Positions 55,046 to 62,455 of a stretch of DNA of 64,000 bases are shown in pieces (positions within the stretch are counted from its first letter, which is position 1; each line of letters opens with the position of its first letter). The translations under genes were made by a program, and so were the position numbers. The stretch is taken from assembly GCF_050314255.1 (NCBI RefSeq), contig NZ_JBNPMZ010000011.1, positions 41,622 through 105,621 on the forward strand. The letters are read 5' to 3'. The notes under the pieces are model-generated. The model saw nothing but the letters and a program-made list of their open reading frames with translations, was not told the DNA's origin and ran no database searches. The DNA is from Claveliimonas sp034178805 (GTDB lineage: Bacteria; Bacillota; Clostridia; Lachnospirales; Lachnospiraceae).

Positions 55046-56449
55046 TTATTTCACCGGTGTAACGTACTCTCCATAGCCAATAGCCTCTTCTTTGTACATT
55101 CCATCAGCGGCTACAACCTTTCCTCTGATAATTGTACATACCGGAGCTCCCTTTCCTTCCAGACCATCGAAACATGACACATGACCTTTGGTCAATAACT
55201 TCTCCTGCTCACATTTCCATGCTTTTTCCGGATCAAGAATAACGATATCACCGTCGAAACCAAGTTCAAACGCACCTTTGCGTCCATACAGTCCGAACAC
55301 TTTTGCCGGATTGTAATCCATAACCTTAGCGATCAGGCTTGGGCTTAAGCCCTTCTTATTAACTACCATATCGAACATCATTGGCAGGAAGAACTGAATT
55401 GCATTAAGTCCGCCCCATGCATGCCAGATATCTTTGGTTGCGTTATCTTTTTCTTCATCTGCTGCCGGAGAGTGGTCACTGCCGACACAGGATAAAGTTC
55501 CGTCCAGAACATAGTCCCAAAGCTTCTCCATATCCTCTTTCTTGCGCATCGGAGGAGTACATTTTGCCGGAGCACCTTTTTCAAATACGAAGTCCTCTGT
55601 AAATCCAAGATAGTGAGGACATGTCTCAGCTGTAATCGGAAGTCCTTCATGGATGGCATCTTTCACAACCTGAGCTACCATCGGGTGGCTGACATGGCAA
55701 ATATGTACGCGGCCGCCTGTTGCTCTTGCCATATCAATGACATTCTTTGTAGCAACATACTCTGTCCATACATCATGTGCATCCAGGAAGTCACGAATCT
55801 TTTCATCATTGGTTCTTCCTTCTTTTGCCTTTGCTTCTTTTTCTCTCTCAAGAACCTGTCCAAATTCTTCGCAATGGAATCCGCACAGTGCACCATATGG
55901 TTTCAGAATTTCCAGTGCCTTACGAACATTTCCCATATTTACTGTCGGGAACAGGTCTCCATTCGGACATGTAAATCCTTTAAATGCAGCAACTCCACAG
56001 TTATGAAGATCTACCAGATCATTCATATTATTCTTAACAGAACCCGGCTGGTCATCATAGTCTCCTACGATTCCTCCCCACAAAGCGTAGTCAACAACGG
56101 AGTGCTTGCTGATTTTTCCCATCTTCAGGTCAAAAATTTCTTTATTCATAAGAGATGGGTCATTATTTAACGGCATATCAATCAGAGTCGTACATCCTGC
56201 TACTGCAGCTGCGCGTGAACCCGTTTCAAAATCTTCGCGATACTCAAATCCAGGCTCGTTTAAATGTGCATGACAGTCAATGATTCCCGGAAATACATAA
56301 TTTCCTTTCGCATCAATGGTCTCTTCTGCCTCTACTTCTGTTCCCGGTGTAACAAATGCCGCATATTTACCATCTTTAATGGCTACATCTGCTTCAAAAA
56401 TGCGGTCCGGTGTTACAAGCTTACCATTCTTAATCACTAAATCATACAT
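55046..56449 (-). CDS. allB: Allantoinase/hydantoinase-type cyclic amidohydrolase (second copy)
   Basis: The 467-residue protein has a complete metal site: H60 and H62 in DCHAHLNE, lysine K157 in AFKGFTC, H192 in GFHCEEF, H252 in ICHVSH and D325 in SDHSP. The lysine context is FKGF instead of the FKSF of the other copy, and the following loop differs (CPNGDLFP), so the active-site entrance is not the same. It is the first gene of operon B, 36 bases downstream of the TGGTCAACCA site, with an AAGGAGG ribosome site. Allantoinase is the best call; hydantoinase or another ureidase is possible. Confidence 0.88.
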   Translation of the reverse strand: MYDLVIKNGKLVTPDRIFEADVAIKDGKYAAFVTPGTEVEAEETIDAKGNYVFPGIIDCHAHLNEPGFEYREDFETGSRAAAVAGCTTLIDMPLNNDPSLMNKEIFDLKMGKISKHSVVDYALWGGIVGDYDDQPGSVKNNMNDLVDLHNCGVAAFKGFTCPNGDLFPTVNMGNVRKALEILKPYGALCGFHCEEFGQVLEREKEAKAKEGRTNDEKIRDFLDAHDVWTEYVATKNVIDMARATGGRVHICHVSHPMVAQVVKDAIHEGLPITAETCPHYLGFTEDFVFEKGAPAKCTPPMRKKEDMEKLWDYVLDGTLSCVGSDHSPAADEEKDNATKDIWHAWGGLNAIQFFLPMMFDMVVNKKGLSPSLIAKVMDYNPAKVFGLYGRKGAFELGFDGDIVILDPEKAWKCEQEKLLTKGHVSCFDGLEGKGAPVCTIIRGKVVAADGMYKEEAIGYGEYVTPVK

Positions 56450-56485
56450 TGCTTTTTCCTCCTTGTAAATTTGTTTTTTTGGTAC

Positions 56486-56495
56486 TGGTCAACCA
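56486..56495. promoter_or_regulatory. TGGTCAACCA operator, operon B
   Basis: The same 10-base palindrome as before operon A lies 36 bases upstream of the allB start and about 20 bases downstream of the predicted -10 box. It is probably bound by the XRE-GntR-FCD regulator. Confidence 0.6.
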
Positions 56496-56515
56496 TATTT
56501 TAATTCCTTGTCTGT

Positions 56516-56544
56516 ATTTTACTGAAAAAATACCCAAAGCACAA
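56516..56544 (-). promoter_or_regulatory. Predicted promoter of allantoin operon B
   Basis: On the minus strand TTGTGC and TAAAAT are separated by 17 bases, with the operator just downstream. Confidence 0.5.
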
Positions 56545-56651
56545 TACCCTTTTAAATAAAATATTTTGTCATTTTTTTGTATATATTGGATAATTAAAGC
56601 GGTTTTTTTATTCATAATTTTGATTTTTTGAACATTTTGTCGAAAATAAGC

Positions 56652-56680
56652 AAAAAAAATGGTGGAAAACCCACCATTTT
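56652..56680 (-). terminator. Terminator-like hairpin upstream of operon B
   Basis: A perfect 10-base-pair stem (AAAATGGTGG/CCACCATTTT) with a 5-base loop is followed by an eight-T run on the minus strand. It lies in the 373-base divergent region between allB and allH, upstream of the predicted operon B promoter, where no minus-strand gene ends. It may insulate the promoter or act in a longer leader. Confidence 0.6.
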
Positions 56681-56751
56681 ACACTTAAAATCTAAAAACC
56701 GGTTTCTTTATTTTATTTTTTTAATAAAACCAGCTTATAATATCTGTTCAG

Positions 56752-56780
56752 TTGTATGTTTCTTCGTTTTCTGCTATGAT
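56752..56780 (+). promoter_or_regulatory. Predicted promoter of allH
   Basis: TTGTAT and TATGAT are separated by 17 bases, about 42 bases before the allH start. No TGGTCAACCA site is seen next to it. Confidence 0.5.
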
Positions 56781-56822
56781 GGATTTTACAACACTATATC
56801 ATAAACAGAAGGAGTTATCACC

Positions 56823-57701
56823 ATGATTTTTCCTATTTTACATACCTCAGATTTTGCCCGAAATTTTTTACAGACAGATGGCTCGGGCACGGTTCACTCT
56901 GTTTATCGAAAAACAATTAATATACAGATAAACGGACAATTGATGGCTCTTCAGGCCATCCATTCTCCTCTGTCTCCCATCAGCCTGATTACAGATCTTT
57001 CTCAGGAAGAAATGGCATCCCTTGGTGTCACTTCAGCGATGGTGGTACGGGTTGATCCGGCGCACTCTCTTCTTGGGATTTACGAAAACGCTTCGTCAAT
57101 TGAACCAGCGGCAGTCTTTAGCTTTGATAACGCTCTCACCCGCGATCTCGGGCTCTCTGCCCATTTGACACGGGAAAGCATTAGCAATTTAGCCAGAGAA
57201 ATCCACCAGGCACTACGGAGAACTTCCACAGGAGGTTTTTCCATGTTAATCAGTGATCCTGAGGATTCCCTGGAGAATCTCATGCTCCAGGCAGCAGACA
57301 AACGAATGACTGCTGCCCATGCACATTATAAAGACAGCCAGATGATTCCGGCTGCCAGAGATCTTTGCGGTCTGATCGGCCTTGGCACCGGTCTTACGCC
57401 ATGCGGTGATGATTTTCTGTGCGGCGTTCTTGCCGGCCTGATTCTAACCGGAAAAGAGGAGGAAACATTTTCTCAGGCCCTGCATACTCAGATTGCCGAA
57501 CACCTGACCGATACCAACGCGATCAGTGCAGCATTTCTTCTATGCGCCCTGGACGGGCAATTCAGTGCTGCCGTCAATTCTCTGACCAGTCTTCCGGATG
57601 CCGGGAAGATTCTGAAGGACTTCCTTGCCATCGGTCACTCCTCCGGCACCGACACCCTGTGTGGTATCCTCTGGGCACTTTCTCTGACTGAGGAGACTTA
57701 A
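56823..57701 (+). CDS. allH: AllH-type oxamate carbamoyltransferase subunit (DUF2877)
   Basis: The 292-residue protein matches the DUF2877 family in the C-terminal half, with GLIGLGTGLTPCGDDFLCGVLAGL near residues 180-205 and SGTDTLCGILWAL near the end. The N-terminal part is beta-rich (HSVYRKTINIQING, HSPLSPISLI). In E. coli the family member YlbF (AllH) is the third subunit of oxamate carbamoyltransferase. Here it is not in the operon with its partner subunits but is divergent from operon B under its own promoter. The start follows AGAAGGAG. Its 3' end overlaps the convergent lipoprotein gene by 4 bases. Confidence 0.85.
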   Translation: MIFPILHTSDFARNFLQTDGSGTVHSVYRKTINIQINGQLMALQAIHSPLSPISLITDLSQEEMASLGVTSAMVVRVDPAHSLLGIYENASSIEPAAVFSFDNALTRDLGLSAHLTRESISNLAREIHQALRRTSTGGFSMLISDPEDSLENLMLQAADKRMTAAHAHYKDSQMIPAARDLCGLIGLGTGLTPCGDDFLCGVLAGLILTGKEEETFSQALHTQIAEHLTDTNAISAAFLLCALDGQFSAAVNSLTSLPDAGKILKDFLAIGHSSGTDTLCGILWALSLTEET

Positions 57702-58186
57702 TTCTCCTCAGCTAAATCTATTCCAATCACAGCATTTCCTGTAACCTCTGTAATCTTTCCATCCGCACTCAGCTTAAGCTGCAGGTTACGAATCTCCTTT
57801 AACTGATCCTCATAAGAATAGGCAAATGATAACGAAACTTCTTCCTCCTGTGTACTGATGCTTCTGAATGAAGCAACCCAGAGACTGTCATTCTCTCCAT
57901 CTTCACCCTGATCATTTTCCACAACCTCCTGTGTGAGCAATTCCACAGATCCGTCATTTCCGACGGAAAAATCCCATTCGTATGGAGCAGTACTGTCCAT
58001 CGGAATTCTGACCGTAATTGTGCCAGTCTCTTCCGTAAGTTCATACCAGCTGTCATCCTGATCCATCATCATCACATTTTCCGTCTCATCCTGCCCTTCG
58101 CTGCCAGACTCTCCCTGGGCTGCTCCACAGGCTGTCAATGCACCTGTCAGGCACAATCCACATAATAACACTGCTAATCTTTTCAT
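57698..58186 (-). CDS. Lipoprotein of unknown function
   Basis: From the ATG with AAAAAGG upstream the protein is 162 residues. A lipobox (LTGALTAC) ends a short signal peptide (MKRLAVLLCGLCL), so the mature protein starts at the cysteine and is tethered outside the membrane. A Gly/Ser/Glu-rich linker leads to a beta-rich domain with APYEWDFSVGNDGSVEL, distantly like the chagasin-type protease-inhibitor fold (NPTTGY-like loop), though the match is too weak to assign. It is transcribed toward allH, and their ends overlap by 4 bases. Confidence 0.65.
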   Translation of the reverse strand: MKRLAVLLCGLCLTGALTACGAAQGESGSEGQDETENVMMMDQDDSWYELTEETGTITVRIPMDSTAPYEWDFSVGNDGSVELLTQEVVENDQGEDGENDSLWVASFRSISTQEEEVSLSFAYSYEDQLKEIRNLQLKLSADGKITEVTGNAVIGIDLAEEN

Positions 58187-58261
58187 AACCTTTTTCCTTT
58201 CTTCTATCATGTTTGTTAATATTATACCTTATACAGTGCTACAAAAGTGCAAAATTCCAGC

Positions 58262-58289
58262 AAAAAACAGAGCGAATTCGCCCTGTTTT
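58262..58289 (-). terminator. Terminator after the membrane XRE regulator
   Basis: AAAACAG/CTGTTTT with an inner GCGAATTCGC palindrome and one mismatch is followed by T6 on the minus strand. Confidence 0.75.
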
Positions 58290-58312
58290 CACTTACATAA
58301 GGGAGCCTGCAC

Positions 58313-58930
58313 TTAATTGCTTGCCTTTATATATTTTAAAAGCAGTACCCCTTTTATGATCAATAGCAGAAATGCCACGGTTATAGCGTAGGGTTCTGTT
58401 GCCATTGCCAAAAACAGCACCGTCAAAATGCTTAGCCCCATCGAACTACCCGTCATAATTTTATGTCCTTTTTCAATTTTGAGTTGTGTCAGCAGAATTT
58501 TCACAACTCCAATCACAATAAGGGCAACAAACATAATCCAGTATACTAAGCGATTAAATGATGTTGTTTCCGTGTACGAAAACAGATTTACCGAGAAAAC
58601 ATATCCATCAACCGGGTTTGGATAAAGCGGCAGAACGATAAGTGTAAAGGATAATAAATCTACAATTCCGAACAACAAGTCGCACATATTTCGAATATTT
58701 GATTTGTTTTCCTTCTCAGCTATAGACAGCAATCTATCTCCCGATAACAAATCATCAATTGTTACCCCAAAATAATTGGATATTTCCTTTAACGAGTCGA
58801 TACTTGGATATCCTCTTCCTGATTCCCATTTTGAAATGGCAGTTCTGGATACAAATAAAGCCTCCGCTAATTCTTCCTGTGTAAGCCCTCTATTTTTTCT
58901 CAACTCCTGAAGTTTTTCATGAAATTCCAC
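58313..58930 (-). CDS. XRE-family regulator with C-terminal membrane domain
   Basis: The 205-residue protein starts with a clear Cro/C1 helix-turn-helix (about 5-60: LQELRKNRGLTQEELAEALFVSRTAISKWESGRGYPS). A linker and about four membrane helices follow (about 85-200). Such membrane-tethered XRE regulators are common in Firmicutes and may sense membrane stress or potential. The start is a GTG with GGAGG 7 bases upstream. It follows the PAP2 gene by 15 bases on the same strand, so the two are probably cotranscribed. Confidence 0.8.
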   Translation of the reverse strand: MEFHEKLQELRKNRGLTQEELAEALFVSRTAISKWESGRGYPSIDSLKEISNYFGVTIDDLLSGDRLLSIAEKENKSNIRNMCDLLFGIVDLLSFTLIVLPLYPNPVDGYVFSVNLFSYTETTSFNRLVYWIMFVALIVIGVVKILLTQLKIEKGHKIMTGSSMGLSILTVLFLAMATEPYAITVAFLLLIIKGVLLLKYIKASN

Positions 58931-58945
58931 AGCAGAACCTCCATA

Positions 58946-59608
58946 TTAGTTTTCTTCTTTGTAACATAGCATAACAGCTGCTTTATAGATACAAAATAAT
59001 CCTGCACTCAGCATTATAGAACCCAAAATATCTGTAAACCAATGAACTCCCGAAACCAGTCGTCCTATTACCATAAATGCAGAAAAGATGATTGCAAGAA
59101 TACTAACAACTTTTTTAACCGCAACATTTTCCAGCCTGCGATTAACCTGATAAATAAGCGTTGGCATAACACTTAATACAAGAAGTGTTGTTGAGGATGG
59201 ATACGAAGACTCCATAAATCCATCGATAAGTATTGGTCTGTAATTGATGGGAATCATCTCGAAGATAAAATAACCAAATATTACCATAACGTAATATATT
59301 CCCAGGAAAATAATATCGTAGTCCACTTTAAAAAGACTTCTTCTCTTAACCAATTGAACAAATCCCACTCCACCGAACACCATGCAGATGAATAATGGTA
59401 CAAGCCCCAGCCAGTCAGTGATGGTATAGATTGTCATATGCACACCTGTTAATTTGTGAAACCAGCAGTTAAATGTCGCAAAACCGATATCAGTTCCGTT
59501 TTGTCCAACAGGCTGCACATCTACAATCTGTATTAATAATGTCCAAACAGCAAATGCTGCAACCAACATAATCCCTATAATCAATAATCTTTTTCCATTC
59601 TTTTTCAT
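58946..59608 (-). CDS. PAP2-family membrane phosphatase
   Basis: The 220-residue protein has about six membrane helices. The PAP2 signature is partly visible as ESSYPSSTTLL (PSxT block, in place of the usual PSGHT) and SGVHWFTDILGS with the catalytic histidine and aspartate. The first conserved KX6RP block appears as YRP in INYRPILI. The family removes phosphate from lipid phosphates such as undecaprenyl pyrophosphate or phosphatidate at the outer membrane face. The serine in place of the usual histidine of PSGH could lower activity. It precedes the XRE membrane regulator. Confidence 0.78.
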   Translation of the reverse strand: MKKNGKRLLIIGIMLVAAFAVWTLLIQIVDVQPVGQNGTDIGFATFNCWFHKLTGVHMTIYTITDWLGLVPLFICMVFGGVGFVQLVKRRSLFKVDYDIIFLGIYYVMVIFGYFIFEMIPINYRPILIDGFMESSYPSSTTLLVLSVMPTLIYQVNRRLENVAVKKVVSILAIIFSAFMVIGRLVSGVHWFTDILGSIMLSAGLFCIYKAAVMLCYKEEN

Positions 59609-59727
59609 TTTTCTATGTCCTTTCTCTTCCTCTTTTGCCCGTAGGCTAATTCGAAAGTAGCAAAAGACGCAAAAAACAGAAAGAATCGCACTGTCACATG
59701 CGTGACACGAATCGTATCATTCTCAAT

Positions 59728-60177
59728 TTAGAAGCATTTTCTGTATACACGTGATGGTTCTCCATTAATATCATTCATCATTTGATAGAATTCACATCCA
59801 TATTTTTCATACAATCCTTCATGATTCGTTGAAATAAAAACTTCACTAACATTTTCAGACTTTGCAATCCTTTCAATCTCCGCGAATAGTTGCCCCACAT
59901 AATAGTGCCCTCTTCTCTGCGGAAATGTATAAACCCATCCAATCCAGGGTGTCAAATCAGTTGGCTGAATATCATCTTTCTCTGCATATGTACAAAATGA
60001 CACCAATTCATCATCATTTACAAGGAGCAACACTTTCGGATTTTCGCCTACATAGTCCTGCAGTTCTCCGTTCTTCAGCAACTTATACAAAAATTGACCG
60101 GCACCCCAATCACATTTTCCAATCTCAGCAAGCCAGTGCCCCTGCCGATCGCTTGAAAAATAATTAATTACTTCCAT
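59728..60177 (-). CDS. GNAT-family N-acetyltransferase
   Basis: The 149-residue protein has the GNAT layout: a strand KVLLLVNDDELVSFCTYAEKDD, then WIGWVYTFPQRRGHYYVGQLFAEIERIA for the acetyl-CoA pyrophosphate loop (RRGHYYVG, an R/Q-x-x-G-x-G/A variant) and a C-terminal part with STNHEGLYEKYGCEFY. It would transfer an acetyl group from acetyl-CoA to an amine. The substrate cannot be told. The start follows GGGAGTG. It is a single gene between short intergenic regions. Confidence 0.82.
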   Translation of the reverse strand: MEVINYFSSDRQGHWLAEIGKCDWGAGQFLYKLLKNGELQDYVGENPKVLLLVNDDELVSFCTYAEKDDIQPTDLTPWIGWVYTFPQRRGHYYVGQLFAEIERIAKSENVSEVFISTNHEGLYEKYGCEFYQMMNDINGEPSRVYRKCF

Positions 60178-60234
60178 AATTCTTCACTCCCAATTCAAAA
60201 TTAACTTTCGCATAAAAACTATATTTTCTATTCC

Positions 60235-60444
60235 TTAGTCAAAATAGAAAATATCTTCAAACTTTTTGTCCAGTGCTATACATAACACCAGTGCAAGTTT
60301 TGCCGTCGGACTGAACTGACCTGTTTCAATGGAACTAATCGTATTTCTTGATACGCCTACGATTTCCGCAAGCTTTGCCTGAGATAAGCCCTGTTCAGTT
60401 CTGATTTCTTTTAATCGGTTTTTAAGTATTAATTCTTGTTCCAT
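60235..60444 (-). CDS. Small XRE-family regulator (YozG-like)
   Basis: The 69-residue protein is almost entirely a helix-turn-helix (LKEIRTEQGLSQAKLAEIVGVSRNTISSIETGQFSPTAKLALVLCIAL) with a short end KKFEDIFYFD. This small type is common beside small membrane proteins in Firmicutes. It begins 8 bases after the DUF6442 gene with a TAAGGTGG site, so they form an operon. It probably represses its own promoter, which carries a palindrome. Confidence 0.88.
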   Translation of the reverse strand: MEQELILKNRLKEIRTEQGLSQAKLAEIVGVSRNTISSIETGQFSPTAKLALVLCIALDKKFEDIFYFD

Positions 60445-60452
60445 AAGCCACC

Positions 60453-60788
60453 TTATAAAATCTGCGATGCAGAAACTACCTCATAAATATGTGCAACAGA
60501 GAATGAGAGAACTCCGATTGTATAGCAAACAGCGACAAACAATTCGTGCTTTTTATGTAGTTTTTTATATTTCACCCAAAATCCGGCCATTGGCATAGAG
60601 AACACAACAGCATATAATCCGTAATCTATTCCTTCTCCAACAAAAATCTGAATCACAAAAAATATCGTTGCAAGTACAGCAGCCGCAATGCATGCATACC
60701 GATTCCCCTGAACGATGACCTCTTTCTCATAGACATCCTGATTCTTGTTTTCTTTTCTGCTTCTTTCGAGTATTTCCTCTTTGTTCAT
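60453..60788 (-). CDS. DUF6442-like small membrane protein
   Basis: The ATG preceded by GGGAGG gives 111 residues: a polar head (MNKEEILERSRKENKNQDVYEKEV) and three membrane helices (about 32-100). Proteins with this head and layout commonly precede a small XRE gene in Firmicutes. The role is unknown. An open frame extends 82 codons upstream but contains the promoter of this gene, so it is not used. Confidence 0.75.
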   Translation of the reverse strand: MNKEEILERSRKENKNQDVYEKEVIVQGNRYACIAAAVLATIFFVIQIFVGEGIDYGLYAVVFSMPMAGFWVKYKKLHKKHELFVAVCYTIGVLSFSVAHIYEVVSASQIL

Positions 60789-60830
60789 GGTAAAACCTCC
60801 CAACAATTGCCAAGTTTTATTTGCAATTAT

Positions 60831-60859
60831 ATTATCGCACCGCCAAGTTAACTTGTCAA
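60831..60859 (-). promoter_or_regulatory. Strong promoter of the DUF6442-XRE operon with operator
   Basis: On the minus strand a consensus TTGACA and GATAAT are separated by 17 bases. The perfect palindrome CAAGTTAACTTG (60844-60855) overlaps the -35 and spacer, and its half AACTTGGC recurs at 60809-60816. This fits autorepression by the small XRE protein. The rest of the 363-base region up to 61151 holds a terminator and no gene that I can support. Confidence 0.7.
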
Positions 60860-61017
60860 TAGATTTATCCGATAATTCATCCGCCCACATTTCTATCATC
60901 GCGGCTGAAAAATAACTTTTCCAGTATGTAGCCGTGAATTTATCTAATAAATTCGCTCTGTGCCGCCGGTCACACCGCAAAAAAGGGGGCACTAAACCAT
61001 TTTTGTGTATGCATGGC

Positions 61018-61056
61018 AAAAAAACTCCCCTCACACGATAAATGCAATGGGAGTTT
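61018..61056 (-). terminator. Terminator-like hairpin after the 59-residue gene
   Basis: AAACTCCC pairs with GGGAGTTT across an 19-base loop and is followed by T7 on the minus strand. It lies about 95 bases after the small gene at 61152. Confidence 0.55.
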
Positions 61057-61151
61057 CCTTAAAATTTAATTATTTGCTTATATCTATCACCATCGTTGCA
61101 CTACTTCTGAGCGATAGCAGCCTGTGGGGTTTTAGATGGACGAAAGGACAC

Positions 61152-61331
61152 TTAAAACAAATTACTTTCAATCACCTGCTTCTGCTTCATCTGAAGAAGA
61201 AAATCTCCAATCAATTCATAAAAAATCTTTTCTTCCTCCGTCTCAGCTTCTAACACTAACTGTAATGTATCCTCTGGCTGCAATGATACTATATCCTTAT
61301 ATATTTCATTGTATTTTTTTACATCACACAT
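61152..61331 (-). CDS. Small acidic protein, 59 residues, unknown
   Basis: This short frame starts at an ATG 6 bases after a good GAGGTGA ribosome site and encodes a 59-residue acidic, mostly helical protein (MCDVKKYNEIYKDIVS..., then AETEEEKIFYELIGDFLL). A possible terminator lies downstream. I do not recognise the family. The ribosome site, amino acid composition and helical periodicity support a real gene, but there is no other evidence. The 155 bases upstream, before the acyltransferase-like gene, contain only short open frames. Confidence 0.5.
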   Translation of the reverse strand: MCDVKKYNEIYKDIVSLQPEDTLQLVLEAETEEEKIFYELIGDFLLQMKQKQVIESNLF

Positions 61332-61486
61332 AAAATCACCTCAATCTGCTAAAACCAAGTTATATCTATTTCATCGCCACAAATTTCGCATCTTCTTCGT
61401 CGAAATAGTCATCCATATTACTGCTAAAAAGATTGCTTCGCTCCGCAGGCAGTAAAAAGAAACAGACATAAAATCATTTCAATTTG

Positions 61487-62299
61487 TCAACGTTTTTCTT
61501 TTATTCTACCATAAGCGTTCCTAATTACTCCACCTGCCAAAAGATGTTTTTTTACATTAATTTGCAAAGAGGTATTTTCAGGCAAGGTACTATAATCGGT
61601 TGACTTTGTATTATATACCCACTCAATAAATTCAGTTTCAGCTTCGCCTTCATCAAATATTTCAAACCTATTTTGAAAATCGATAATATTAGAATTATTA
61701 CCAAGCATACCCTTTAGCTGACTATCTAAAAGCCAAGAATGACAACGGTACTCTGCGCCACTCAATGAAGGATAATACTTCACAAAAAACCTATGTGCAT
61801 CCTGCAAAGATTTTTCAACAGTAAGTGGCGAAAAATCTGCATTCGACGGAATATGTATGCCTATAACGACATTTTTATCTATATGTTTAATCTCATATTC
61901 CAACTCACCAATCCTAAACAAATGACAGCCCACTTGTCGAGTTGTCCACCAATAGCGGTCAAAACAAAATCTTCCTGTCATTTTGTAAGTTTCATCAATA
62001 AAACGCGTGAAGCACCTCATAGTAGCAAAATATATATCGTCAGGAATCTCCTTCTCCTGATATACCTCATAGGCGTCCAAAGAGGCTTTGAGCATACAAG
62101 AAAGAATCTTGATGCCATCCGTATCTTTATCAAGTATAGCCTGGGTCTGAGTTAATGCTTCATTCATATTTTTGTAGATAAGATAACCCTTTTGCAGCTC
62201 ATCTACTGATCGAAAATCAAAATCCTCCACAAACGATAAAACACGCTTTTTAACATAAGGTTGCAATTCTATTTTGTCGCACAATGTAGATATATTCAT
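61487..62299 (-). CDS. Acyltransferase-domain protein (GNAT-like N- and C-terminal domains)
   Basis: The 270-residue protein resembles a family often annotated as acyltransferase domain-containing: an N-terminal helical part (about 1-120, FATMRCFTRFIDETYKMTGRFCFDRYWWTTRQVGCHLFRIGELEYEI) and a C-terminal beta-rich part with VVIGIHIPSNADFSPLTVEKSL and CHSWLLDSQLKGMLGNNSNI. The block WWTTRQVGCHLFRIGELEYEI is the most recognisable feature. No acyl acceptor can be named. It is a single gene; AGAGG precedes the start. Confidence 0.65.
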   Translation of the reverse strand: MNISTLCDKIELQPYVKKRVLSFVEDFDFRSVDELQKGYLIYKNMNEALTQTQAILDKDTDGIKILSCMLKASLDAYEVYQEKEIPDDIYFATMRCFTRFIDETYKMTGRFCFDRYWWTTRQVGCHLFRIGELEYEIKHIDKNVVIGIHIPSNADFSPLTVEKSLQDAHRFFVKYYPSLSGAEYRCHSWLLDSQLKGMLGNNSNIIDFQNRFEIFDEGEAETEFIEWVYNTKSTDYSTLPENTSLQINVKKHLLAGGVIRNAYGRIKEKR

Positions 62300-62403
62300 T
62301 TTCCATTACCTCTACAATTACGTTTTCTAGTATCATTCTAACACACGACTTTATAAAACACCATAATCAACCGCTTTAACAAAATTTCATGAAAATACTG
62401 TAT

Positions 62404-62433
62404 AAAAAATCGTCATCCTTTTCAGATGACAAT
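62404..62433 (-). terminator. Terminator of the DUF4143 ATPase gene
   Basis: A 9-base-pair stem (ATTGTCATC/GATGACGAT, one G-T pair) with a 7-base loop is followed by T-rich sequence on the minus strand. Confidence 0.8.
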
Positions 62434-62455
62434 CTTATAGGTGATTTTATTCATT

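Noticed and set aside
39406..57701. Uric-acid degradation cluster of gut anaerobes
   Set aside because: No molybdenum hydroxylase, ygeW/X/Y, ssnA or ygfK-type genes and no uricase are present; the locus starts at allantoin.
60789..61034. 82-codon N-terminal extension of the DUF6442 protein
   Set aside because: It contains the consensus promoter and operator of the operon, and the internal ATG has a strong GGGAGG site.
61332..61486. Short open frames (about 16-32 codons) before the 59-residue gene
   Set aside because: They overlap each other in different frames, and none has a convincing ribosome site or clear family; possibly remnants of a decayed gene.
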